A stretch of 64,000 nt of DNA from Solitalea canadensis DSM 3403. Its GTDB lineage: Bacteria > Bacteroidota > Bacteroidia > Sphingobacteriales > Sphingobacteriaceae. Of this stretch, positions 1 to 6,937 are shown one piece after another (position 1 is the stretch's first letter; each line of letters opens with the position of its first letter). The position numbers and the translations under genes were made by a program. A model generated the notes under the pieces. It had not been told where the DNA came from, did not search any database, and worked only from the letters and a program-made list of their open reading frames with translations. The stretch spans positions 372,001 to 436,000 of the forward strand of contig NC_017770.1 of assembly GCF_000242635.2 (NCBI RefSeq), in the 5' to 3' direction.

Positions 1-315
1 GCCAATAAGTTGTTATCTGATATTCAAATACTACAAGATGCGGGGTGTTTTGCCGTTGTGTTGGAAAAAATACCTGCTAAATTGGGAAAAGAAGCAACTT
101 CATTAGTTAAAATTCCGACTATTGGCATAGGTGCAGGACCGGATGTTGACGGACAAGTGCTGGTGGTGAATGATATGTTGGGTATTACTAAAGGCTTCCG
201 CCCAAGATTTTTGCGTCAGTATTTAAACTTATTTGAAGAGATTACCGGTGCGGTAAAACAATACATCACTGATGTAAAAAGTCAGGATTTTCCTGGAAAA
301 AAGGAACAATATTAA
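1..315 (+). CDS. panB: 3-methyl-2-oxobutanoate hydroxymethyltransferase, C-terminal part (5' end outside window)
   Basis: PanB transfers a hydroxymethyl group from methylenetetrahydrofolate to 2-oxoisovalerate, giving ketopantoate, the first committed step of pantothenate and coenzyme A synthesis in the cytoplasm. The reading frame is open from base 1, so the N-terminal part lies before the window. Visible family signatures are the segment DAGCFAVVLEKIPA, then KIPTIGIGAGPDVDGQVLVVNDMLG, which forms part of the TIM-barrel active-site wall, and the GFRPRFLRQY tail. The stop is in the usual place for the family. The next gene follows after 78 bases on the same strand. Identification rests on these conserved blocks and is firm despite the truncation. 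Confidence 0.93.
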   Translation, partial: ANKLLSDIQILQDAGCFAVVLEKIPAKLGKEATSLVKIPTIGIGAGPDVDGQVLVVNDMLGITKGFRPRFLRQYLNLFEEITGAVKQYITDVKSQDFPGKKEQY

Positions 316-393
316 TTAGCAGCGAAATAAATATTAATTGGCAGGCCCGATCACTGATCTGGTACTGTTTTTCATCATAATTAACTAATAGGG

Positions 394-1101
394 ATGGGGA
401 AAGGGTTAGTTAATACATATACTTATAAAGACATTGAAGTTCTTTATGAAGACAATCATATACTAGCTATCAATAAGCCGGCAGGAATTGCTGTTCAGTC
501 TGATGAATCAGGAGATAAGCCACTGATCGACTTTGTTAAAGATTATATTAAATATACTTACGATAAACCTGGTGCTGCTTTTGCAGGGCTGATACATCGT
601 TTGGACCGACCGGTAAGTGGAGTAATACTTTTTGCTAAAACAAGCAAAGCATTAGAACGCTTCAATAAGCTGTTTAAAGGGCGAGATATCCATAAAACTT
701 ATTGGGCCGTTGTAAAAAATGCTCCTCCTAAAAAAGAAGATACGCTCATCAACTATCTGAGAAAGAATCCGCAAACGAATACCTCCAAAGCTTACGATAA
801 AGAAATTGAAGGAAGTTTAAGAAGTGAGCTTTCTTATAAAGTGCTTTCCAAATCAGACTCCTATTATCTGCTAGAGATAAATCCGTTAACCGGTCGTCAT
901 CATCAAATTCGTGTGCAGTTAGCCAATATGGGTTGTCCAATTCGGGGCGACAGGAAATATGGGTTTCAACGCTCTAATCCCGACTGGAGTATTAATCTGC
1001 ATGCAAGAAAAATTACGTTTGAACATCCGGTAAAGAAAGAACCCATGGAAATTATTGCTCCATTGCCTTCGGATCCTATTTGGCGAAATTTTAATATATA
1101 A
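394..1101 (+). CDS. RluA-family RNA pseudouridine synthase
   Basis: This is a cytoplasmic enzyme that isomerises uridine to pseudouridine in rRNA or tRNA. It has 235 residues without an S4 domain, so it resembles the short RluA/RluC-like catalytic-core type. The core is clear: an early NKPAGIAVQ block near residue 30, the catalytic motif HRLDRPVSG with the active aspartate at D71, and the later LTGRHHQIRVQLA block near residue 170. Which uridine it modifies cannot be read from the sequence. The start ATG at 394 precedes the conserved region by about 18 residues; a slightly later start is possible. Confidence 0.88.
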   Translation: MGKGLVNTYTYKDIEVLYEDNHILAINKPAGIAVQSDESGDKPLIDFVKDYIKYTYDKPGAAFAGLIHRLDRPVSGVILFAKTSKALERFNKLFKGRDIHKTYWAVVKNAPPKKEDTLINYLRKNPQTNTSKAYDKEIEGSLRSELSYKVLSKSDSYYLLEINPLTGRHHQIRVQLANMGCPIRGDRKYGFQRSNPDWSINLHARKITFEHPVKKEPMEIIAPLPSDPIWRNFNI

Positions 1102-1201
1102 TCCTAATAATAAATTGCCGTATCATTTTACAGTTATAAATAGTAATTTATAGGTAAATGATATGCTTCATTAATTTGCGCTCAACATTAATTTAACGCT
1201 G

Positions 1202-2497
1202 ATGTTTGAAAAACTTTTTCAGTTATCCAGTCATAAAACAACAGTCAGAACAGAAATTCTTGCAGGTATAACCACTTTTATGACCATGGCTTATATTCTT
1301 GCTGTAAATCCGGCCATTTTAGGATCTACAGGAATGGATAAGCATGCATTGTTTACAGCAACCGTACTATCTACAGTAATCGCCACAATGGTTATGGCTT
1401 TTATGGCCAACTTGCCAATTGCCGCTGCACCCGGAATGGGATTAAATGCATTTTTTGCTTTTACGGTGGTTCAGGTAATGGGTTACTCTTGGCAAATGGC
1501 AATTACTGCCGTTTTTATTGAAGGACTAATTTTCCTGGTTTTAACTTTCTTTAATGTTCGGGAATTGATTGTGAATAGTATTCCAAAAACATTAAAAGAT
1601 GCAATTCCAGTTGGTATAGGTTTATTTATAACGTTCATTGGATTACAGCATTCAGGCTTGGTTGTGGCTAATTCGGCCACTTTAGTTACATTAGGTAATA
1701 TGGCCGACAGACATGTTTGGGTTGTTCTGATTGGATTACTTGTAACAGCTGTTCTAGTAGCTCTTGATGTTAAAGCTGCTATATTAATTGGAATTTTAGC
1801 CGGTACATTGTTAGGAATTCCACTTGGAGTAACTGAACTTCCTAAAGGAAATTTGGTTAGTATGCCACCTTCATTATCACCAATTTTTGCCCAATTCGAT
1901 TGGAAAGATATTTTTTCGGCAGATATGCTTGTTGTCATACTCACTTTTCTGTTTGTTAATTTATTTGATACCGTCGGAACTTTACTTGGCGTAGCAGCAA
2001 AAGCCGGATTAATAGATGCAGATGGTAATTTTCCGAAAGTAAAACAGGCATTATTTGCAGATGCTATCGGAACAACCTTTGGAGCTATATTAGGAACAAG
2101 TACTATTACTGCTTATGTTGAAAGTGCTTCAGGAGTAGCGGCAGGGGGTCGGACTGGATTAACCGCCTTGAGTACTGCTGGAATGTTTTTAATTGCACTA
2201 TTCTTTGCCCCATTGTTTTTATTAGTTCCTTCAGCAGCAACTGCTCCGGCATTAATAATTGTGGGATTGTTTATGGTTTCTTCAATCGCAAGTATCAATT
2301 TCAATGATTTTACAGAAGCGATCCCTGCGTTCATGACAATGGTAATGATGCCATTTACTTATAGCATTGCTCAAGGAATCGTTTTTGGAATGTTGGCATT
2401 CGTATTTATTAAGCTATTCACCGGAAAAGCTAATCAAATAAGTATTACGGTGTATATTATTGCTCTTTTATTTCTTCTGAAATTAGTTTGGATGTGA
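1202..2497 (+). CDS. NCS2 (AzgA/PbuG-type) purine permease
   Basis: This is an inner-membrane transporter of 431 residues, matching the AzgA/PbuG branch of the NCS2 family that imports adenine, guanine or hypoxanthine with protons. It is hydrophobic over its whole length, with some 12-14 predicted membrane segments. Diagnostic stretches are the N-terminal RTEILAGITTFMTMAYIL, the AAAPGMGLNAFFAF block near residue 75, and the FVNLFDTVGTLLGVA plus GTSTITAYVESASGVAAGGRTGL region around residues 250-315. The exact base transported is not predictable. It is convergent with the DUF3857 gene, and the two share a long terminator hairpin. Confidence 0.9.
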   Translation: MFEKLFQLSSHKTTVRTEILAGITTFMTMAYILAVNPAILGSTGMDKHALFTATVLSTVIATMVMAFMANLPIAAAPGMGLNAFFAFTVVQVMGYSWQMAITAVFIEGLIFLVLTFFNVRELIVNSIPKTLKDAIPVGIGLFITFIGLQHSGLVVANSATLVTLGNMADRHVWVVLIGLLVTAVLVALDVKAAILIGILAGTLLGIPLGVTELPKGNLVSMPPSLSPIFAQFDWKDIFSADMLVVILTFLFVNLFDTVGTLLGVAAKAGLIDADGNFPKVKQALFADAIGTTFGAILGTSTITAYVESASGVAAGGRTGLTALSTAGMFLIALFFAPLFLLVPSAATAPALIIVGLFMVSSIASINFNDFTEAIPAFMTMVMMPFTYSIAQGIVFGMLAFVFIKLFTGKANQISITVYIIALLFLLKLVWM

Positions 2498-2498
2498 T

Positions 2499-2542
2499 AA
2501 AAACAACGAAGGGAAGATGATCATCTTCCCTTCGTTGTTTTT
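2499..2542. terminator. Bidirectional terminator between converging genes
   Basis: A perfect inverted repeat centred between 2520 and 2521 (core arm CAACGAAGGGAAGATGA, with flanking A5 and T5) is followed on the plus strand by further T residues. It lies just after the permease stop and reaches the stop codon of the minus-strand gene, so it can serve both. Confidence 0.9.
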
Positions 2543-4544
2543 ATTTTTTTGTAGCAATATTAACAGTTTTCTTCTTTAACACAATTGGCTCATTTTGGGT
2601 TTTAATAATCAAACTGAATAATTCTTTAAGCATTGGATAAGCCTCTGACGGATAGATGGTCTCGTTTAGCTGCAGAATCGTTTGAATGTTAACTTTGTTG
2701 CCATTTATTTCAGTGCCAATCTTATAGAATCCACTTTTATCAGCTAGCACAAAGTTTGTGTTCTTTACTATTGATTCAACTTCGTACCCTTCAGGAATAG
2801 TAATGGATAAATTGGTTATTGATCGTTTCTTGATGCCAAAGTCGATAGGGAAAGTTCTTATATTTTGTTTAAGTGGATTGCTTTCAAGTTTGTCGAATAT
2901 AAACGGTTGCAGGTAAATTGTTTTTGAATCAGCAGCATCTTCCTCATGCAATTTAAATTTGAACTTTACCTCTAATGGTTCATTCAGTACATCTAAGTTT
3001 TCAGTTTTAAGAGAGTCGATGGTTCCTGTGGTAAACTTATCCTGAATACTTTTCTGAAAATCTGTCATTGAAGAAAAACTGTTAATTTTCTTGCGCTCTT
3101 TAATTGCTGCATAGTCATATTTCCGACCAGCAAAAGATCCTTTGATTGAACCATCTGAACTTACAGTCATTTCTACATTGATCTGTTCAGTATCAAAAAG
3201 TTTGGGAACAAGGTTTATCCAGTTTGATTTTTTATAATCAACAATGCGTCCTTCTTTATTTAAACACCTGAAAGGAATAGTTCCAAAATCCAACTCTTTT
3301 TCTGTTGCGTCCAACAAATAAGATTTTCCACCTATAATTACATTAGCTATTATATAGTTGAAATCTGTTAAAATAGGATATAGTGTGGTTGGATATCCAT
3401 TTTCACGTGTAGAAAGTATAACCGGATAAACATTGAAACCATGCGCTTTTAATGTTCCGGTTAGGAATAGATTAATATCAGCAATATTTCCGGAATGCTT
3501 TCCTATAATGTTTTTAGGATCATTTGATGCAAGCATTCCATATTTTTCATTCCATGCAATGGATTTTTTTATAAAAGCATAGATCAGTTTGGCCTTTTCA
3601 AGAGAGTCCGTTTGTGCTGCGATCTCAGCAGGAATAACTTGCGTATAGAATTTTTGATTTTTATCTACTAATGGGCCGAATTTTGAATCCATTAGTAATT
3701 GACGTTCAACATCCTTCCAGGTTGTGCTGAAGCGTTCTTTTCCTCCTGTAGTTGGACTCAGGTATTCTTCAATCTCAAATTCGATTCTTGCAAGATAGTT
3801 ACGTAGTGTAGTCATGTATTCCTCGCCTTTCATTGCCGGAATATTATCCATTGCAGCTTTGAAGAAGGTGCAGTCTGACTTTAGATTCCCGGGCGGATCG
3901 AAACAATCTTTTAGTAAAGTGGTTGATTGCGACGACAACTTAAGTAGTCCACGTAATGAGACTTTGTAATTAAAATAACCTGGAATTTTTGCCCAATACT
4001 CACTCCGTAATTTCGGAATATCTGATTGAAAGGTCCATTCATGAAAATTGTAAAAATAAAAAGGTGAGCGTAAGATGTACTTGTATTCTAAAACACTCCC
4101 GTCTTTTACTTGTGGAAAAGTAAACTTTACCACATTGTGTTTTTCATTAAGACCTTCTCTGTAAACCTCTTTTGCCGGTAGTTTTGTTTTTACTATTTCG
4201 CCTGAAACAAGGTTGTAAGTATAGGCCTCAACACCGATAATCTCTTCTTCCTTACCTCCCGATTTATACAAAGGGATGGTTATGGTTGCCTCCGACTGAC
4301 CTTTCTGGTTAAAAATTTTAATTTTTCCATAATAATTAAGGTCTAAAAACTCCGGAGAATCGTTCTCTATAAATGCCTCCCCAAATTCATTTAATATTAT
4401 TGCATTGGCTGAAGTATCAGCAGGGTACCCAGACATTGTCAATTCATCAAATGTGACATTTCCAAATTTGTAGGGAATAGTTTGACTATAAACTATTAAT
4501 TGAGCGAAAAGTAATGTGATGATTAAGAGTAGATGTTTTTTCAT
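2541..4544 (-). CDS. Secreted DUF3857/transglutaminase-like protein
   Basis: This is an exported protein of 667 residues from the ATG at 4544. That start gives the signal peptide MKKHLLLIITLLFAQLIVYSQ; a 20-codon longer frame exists, but it runs into a TATATTTG promoter element, so I reject it. After the signal peptide comes a beta-rich DUF3857 region (about residues 40-230), a transglutaminase-like fold (about 280-420) and a C-terminal DUF3858-like part. In the stretch GNIADINLFLTGTLKAHGF the usual catalytic cysteine of transglutaminases is absent, which to my knowledge is common in this Bacteroidota family, so it is probably not a classic enzyme. The function is unknown; it is likely periplasmic. 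It is transcribed divergently from the regulator gene at 4686. Confidence 0.8.
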   Translation of the reverse strand: MKKHLLLIITLLFAQLIVYSQTIPYKFGNVTFDELTMSGYPADTSANAIILNEFGEAFIENDSPEFLDLNYYGKIKIFNQKGQSEATITIPLYKSGGKEEEIIGVEAYTYNLVSGEIVKTKLPAKEVYREGLNEKHNVVKFTFPQVKDGSVLEYKYILRSPFYFYNFHEWTFQSDIPKLRSEYWAKIPGYFNYKVSLRGLLKLSSQSTTLLKDCFDPPGNLKSDCTFFKAAMDNIPAMKGEEYMTTLRNYLARIEFEIEEYLSPTTGGKERFSTTWKDVERQLLMDSKFGPLVDKNQKFYTQVIPAEIAAQTDSLEKAKLIYAFIKKSIAWNEKYGMLASNDPKNIIGKHSGNIADINLFLTGTLKAHGFNVYPVILSTRENGYPTTLYPILTDFNYIIANVIIGGKSYLLDATEKELDFGTIPFRCLNKEGRIVDYKKSNWINLVPKLFDTEQINVEMTVSSDGSIKGSFAGRKYDYAAIKERKKINSFSSMTDFQKSIQDKFTTGTIDSLKTENLDVLNEPLEVKFKFKLHEEDAADSKTIYLQPFIFDKLESNPLKQNIRTFPIDFGIKKRSITNLSITIPEGYEVESIVKNTNFVLADKSGFYKIGTEINGNKVNIQTILQLNETIYPSEAYPMLKELFSLIIKTQNEPIVLKKKTVNIATKK

Positions 4545-4559
4545 TAAAATAAATTTTGG

Positions 4560-4567
4560 CAAATATA
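4560..4567 (-). promoter_or_regulatory. -7 promoter element for the DUF3857 gene
   Basis: On the minus strand this reads TATATTTG, matching the Bacteroidota TAnnTTTG element. Transcription would start a few bases upstream of the ATG at 4544. No good TTG was seen at the -33 position. Confidence 0.45.
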
Positions 4568-4613
4568 CAGTTGAAGGTGATAGGAAAAATAGGATGTCGT
4601 ACATACTATTAAC

Positions 4614-4644
4614 CTTGCGAGTGTTAACTTTTTAGTTACATTTG
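4614..4644 (+). promoter_or_regulatory. Promoter of the first PUL regulator gene
   Basis: CTTG at 4614-4617, a spacer of exactly 19 bases, then TACATTTG at 4637-4644: an excellent match to the Bacteroidota housekeeping promoter. The predicted start of transcription is near 4651, about 35 bases before the ATG at 4686. Confidence 0.7.
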
Positions 4645-4685
4645 AAATCAGGCATCCCAGCCTTCTGTCAACCAAAATGTTAATT

Positions 4686-6548
4686 ATGAAGTATGTGTAC
4701 AAAGTATGCCTATTGGCGTTATTGTTGGTTATTGTCAAAACTTCTTTTGTTAGCGCTCAAAACGTCATTGCTATTAACGATAGTCTGAATCAACATATTT
4801 TTATGTACGGAGATATTCAGTATACAGAAGACCCTTCTGAAAAACTGACTATTTCAGACATTACTTCAGCCGAGTATACTACTAAGTTTATTTCCAGCAG
4901 ACTTTTATTCCCTCATAATTTTAATCGTAATTCAACTTATTGGTACCGTATTAAAATAAAGAACAATGTTAGTTCACAGAAAAACTGGGTAATTGAGTTT
5001 TTTGACCAAACGATTGATTATGTAAAGTTCTATGAGCTGCAAGATAACGGAACCTATAAAGAAACAGAGTTTGGTGATAGTTTTAAATTTAGTCAGCGGA
5101 ATTACCATCATAAAAATTATGTTCTTGATCTGGCGAATAAGGATAATGAAGTTCACACGTACTACATCAAAGTAAAATCAGCACAAAAAGCGGATGCGTT
5201 ATTTGTGTTGCGCTCCGTTAACTGGTTTGTATCCTACGCATTAAATGAGTATTACTTTTTTGGAATATTCTATGGAATGATCATCGTTTTTTGTTTTTAC
5301 AACCTGATGATGTACTTCGCCATTAAAGAGAACCATTATTTATATTACATCGCTTATTTATTAAGTATTGCCATGTATGAAATGTGTGCTGATGGTATTG
5401 CTTATGAATACATATGGCCAAACTTTCCTACCTGGAACCAACATACAACAGGTTATTCCTTATATGCAGCTTCATTTTTTGCTTTATTGTTCGGGCGTAA
5501 ACTGCTGAATCTAAAGAAGAAAGCTCCAAACCTCGACAGATTGATTATTATTACATTGGTATTAAGAACGGTGTTTTTTCTATTCTGTTTACTTTATTAC
5601 AGGGCTGGATTTGAAATGCGTGAGGTAGAAGCTATCCCTCTTAGTGTTGCGTTTTATATTGGTATTTGTTTAAGAATAAAAGGGTACAGGCCAGCACGAT
5701 TTTATGTTATTGGTTACTCTTTCTTATTTCTGGGATTGGCAGTTAAAGGTATTTTAACCTATTGGCCAAATTTTTTGCCATACGGACCCATTACTCATTA
5801 TAGCTTAAGTTTCTGTTTTGTAATGGAAATGATGTTTTTATCGTTTGCCATTGGTGATAAAGTAAGATTACTTAGGGTGCAGAAAGATATCGCGACTCAA
5901 CGAATCATTAAACAGCTACGAATAAATCATCAGCTGAAAGATTCACACAACAAAGAGTTGGAGGAGCAGGTTCGGTTTAAAACGCTGGAACTTCGGGAAG
6001 CCAATGAATTACTAAAAGAACAAGCTGCGGAAATTGCTGAGATGAATCAGTTACTTGCGAAAGACAATGTACAGCTAAAAGAAGATGTGGCTAAAGTTAC
6101 TGAAGCAAGGATTATGTTGAAAAACGTGGATTTCGAAGAATTCAGTAAATTATACCCTGATAACGATAGTTGTTTACGTTTCCTTGCAGAACTAAAATGG
6201 AAAAAGGGCTATGAATGTCAGCGCTGTGAGCATTCATCTTATTATCATGGTCATGGTTTATTAAATCGTCGTTGTGCAAAATGTGGTTATGAAGAGTCGG
6301 TAACAGCCTATACTATTTTGCAAAACACTCGTATCCCAATTAATAAGGCATTTTATATGATATTCCTTATCTATTCCTCAAAAGGAAATATCTCCTCTCA
6401 TAAACTTTCTGAAATATTAGAAATTCGACAAAGCACCTGTTGGGCTTATGCCAGTAAGATTAAGAAGGCAATGAATGAACGCAAAAAGACTGTTAAGCCT
6501 AAAGAATCTCAAAGCTGGAGCGATATATTACTCGAAGAAGCTGTTTAA
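4686..6548 (+). CDS. 7TMR-DISM membrane sensor fused to an IS1595-type transposase zinc-ribbon DNA-binding head; candidate PUL regulator
   Basis: This is a 620-residue inner-membrane protein. From the ATG at 4686 (a second ATG lies at 4677) it shows a signal peptide ending VSAQ, a periplasmic 7TMR-DISM extracellular-type beta domain (about 25-175), a seven-helix membrane block (about 184-390, starting SYALNEYYFFGIFYG and ending LSFAIGDKVRLL) and a coiled coil (about 396-478). The final 120 residues match the N-terminal head of IS1595-family transposases: FEEFSKLYPD, a zinc ribbon with C511, C514, C530 and C533, then TAYTILQNTRI and a helical part ending RQSTCWAYASKIKKAM. The DDE nuclease domain is completely missing, so this is not a transposase. 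It lies 389 bases upstream of susC on the same strand. I infer that it senses a periplasmic signal and binds DNA at the susC promoter. A close paralogue sits before the second PUL. Confidence 0.8.
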   Translation: MKYVYKVCLLALLLVIVKTSFVSAQNVIAINDSLNQHIFMYGDIQYTEDPSEKLTISDITSAEYTTKFISSRLLFPHNFNRNSTYWYRIKIKNNVSSQKNWVIEFFDQTIDYVKFYELQDNGTYKETEFGDSFKFSQRNYHHKNYVLDLANKDNEVHTYYIKVKSAQKADALFVLRSVNWFVSYALNEYYFFGIFYGMIIVFCFYNLMMYFAIKENHYLYYIAYLLSIAMYEMCADGIAYEYIWPNFPTWNQHTTGYSLYAASFFALLFGRKLLNLKKKAPNLDRLIIITLVLRTVFFLFCLLYYRAGFEMREVEAIPLSVAFYIGICLRIKGYRPARFYVIGYSFLFLGLAVKGILTYWPNFLPYGPITHYSLSFCFVMEMMFLSFAIGDKVRLLRVQKDIATQRIIKQLRINHQLKDSHNKELEEQVRFKTLELREANELLKEQAAEIAEMNQLLAKDNVQLKEDVAKVTEARIMLKNVDFEEFSKLYPDNDSCLRFLAELKWKKGYECQRCEHSSYYHGHGLLNRRCAKCGYEESVTAYTILQNTRIPINKAFYMIFLIYSSKGNISSHKLSEILEIRQSTCWAYASKIKKAMNERKKTVKPKESQSWSDILLEEAV

Positions 6549-6714
6549 AATTCCTTTAAATTTTGAAGTTTTAGCTGTTTGCAGAAAAATTAAGAAGATT
6601 TTTGCAGGTTTACCTTGTAAATATTTGCCTTAAGCCTGTCGGAGTGAAATTTTCTTTATTCTGCAATTATTTGATTGTCAATCGAATAGGCAAAAATACC
6701 TATGCGGTATAATT

Positions 6715-6736
6715 GCGTATCAGAAAAAAAAATTAC
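6715..6736 (+). promoter_or_regulatory. Shared box 1 upstream of susC, PUL 1
   Basis: GCGTATCAG, nine A, then TTAC: 22 bases identical to 16307-16328 before the second susC. In both places the box begins exactly 155 bases before the TATATTTG element. It is a candidate binding site for the membrane regulators encoded just upstream. Confidence 0.6.
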
Positions 6737-6796
6737 AATTCTCTTTTTCCCCTATTGCAGCTGAAAATCAGCAGTAATTATAAAATTAACTCACGG

Positions 6797-6813
6797 TATT
6801 GAAGCGTATTAAA
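6797..6813 (+). promoter_or_regulatory. Shared box 2 upstream of susC, PUL 1
   Basis: TATTGAAGCGTATTAAA differs at one of 17 positions from 16390-16406. It starts 73 bases before the -7 element here and 72 in PUL 2. It repeats the CGTAT core of box 1. Confidence 0.55.
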
Positions 6814-6833
6814 GTGTCTATAATACACTGTTT

Positions 6834-6877
6834 ATCAGTGCGTTATATTGATATATTTCTCTTATCGCATATATTTG
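6834..6877 (+). promoter_or_regulatory. Promoter of susC in PUL 1 with shared box 3
   Basis: ATCAG, three bases, GTTATATT at 6834-6849 is shared with 16426-16441 and starts 36 bases before the -7 element in both loci. ATTG at 6847-6850, a 19-base spacer and TATATTTG at 6870-6877 form the core promoter. Transcription should start near 6884, leaving a leader of about 55 bases. Confidence 0.65.
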
Positions 6878-6937
6878 AATCGACCGATTTATTAACAGAT
6901 TAACCAATTTAATGCGATAAGCAAATTACAACCAATT

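Larger units (their letters stand above)
6549..6937. other. Intergenic regulatory region between the regulator and susC of PUL 1
   Basis: A 389-base non-coding region. No open frame of note. The first 160 bases show nothing I recognise; the rest holds three boxes shared with the equivalent region of PUL 2 and a TATATTTG promoter, listed separately. Confidence 0.7.

Noticed and set aside
3430-3520. Loss of the transglutaminase cysteine in the DUF3857 protein as a broken enzyme
   Set aside because: The GNIADINL form is usual for this family as far as I know, and the gene is otherwise intact, so it is not evidence of decay.
4545-4604. N-terminal extension of the DUF3857 protein by 20 residues
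   Set aside because: The extension precedes a good signal peptide and overlaps the TATATTTG promoter element, so it is not translated.
4686-6548. Could the two transposase-like C-termini mark insertion sequences?
   Set aside because: No DDE nuclease domain, no inverted ends and no target duplications were seen; the transposase part is in one frame with a membrane sensor, twice, in the same gene context.
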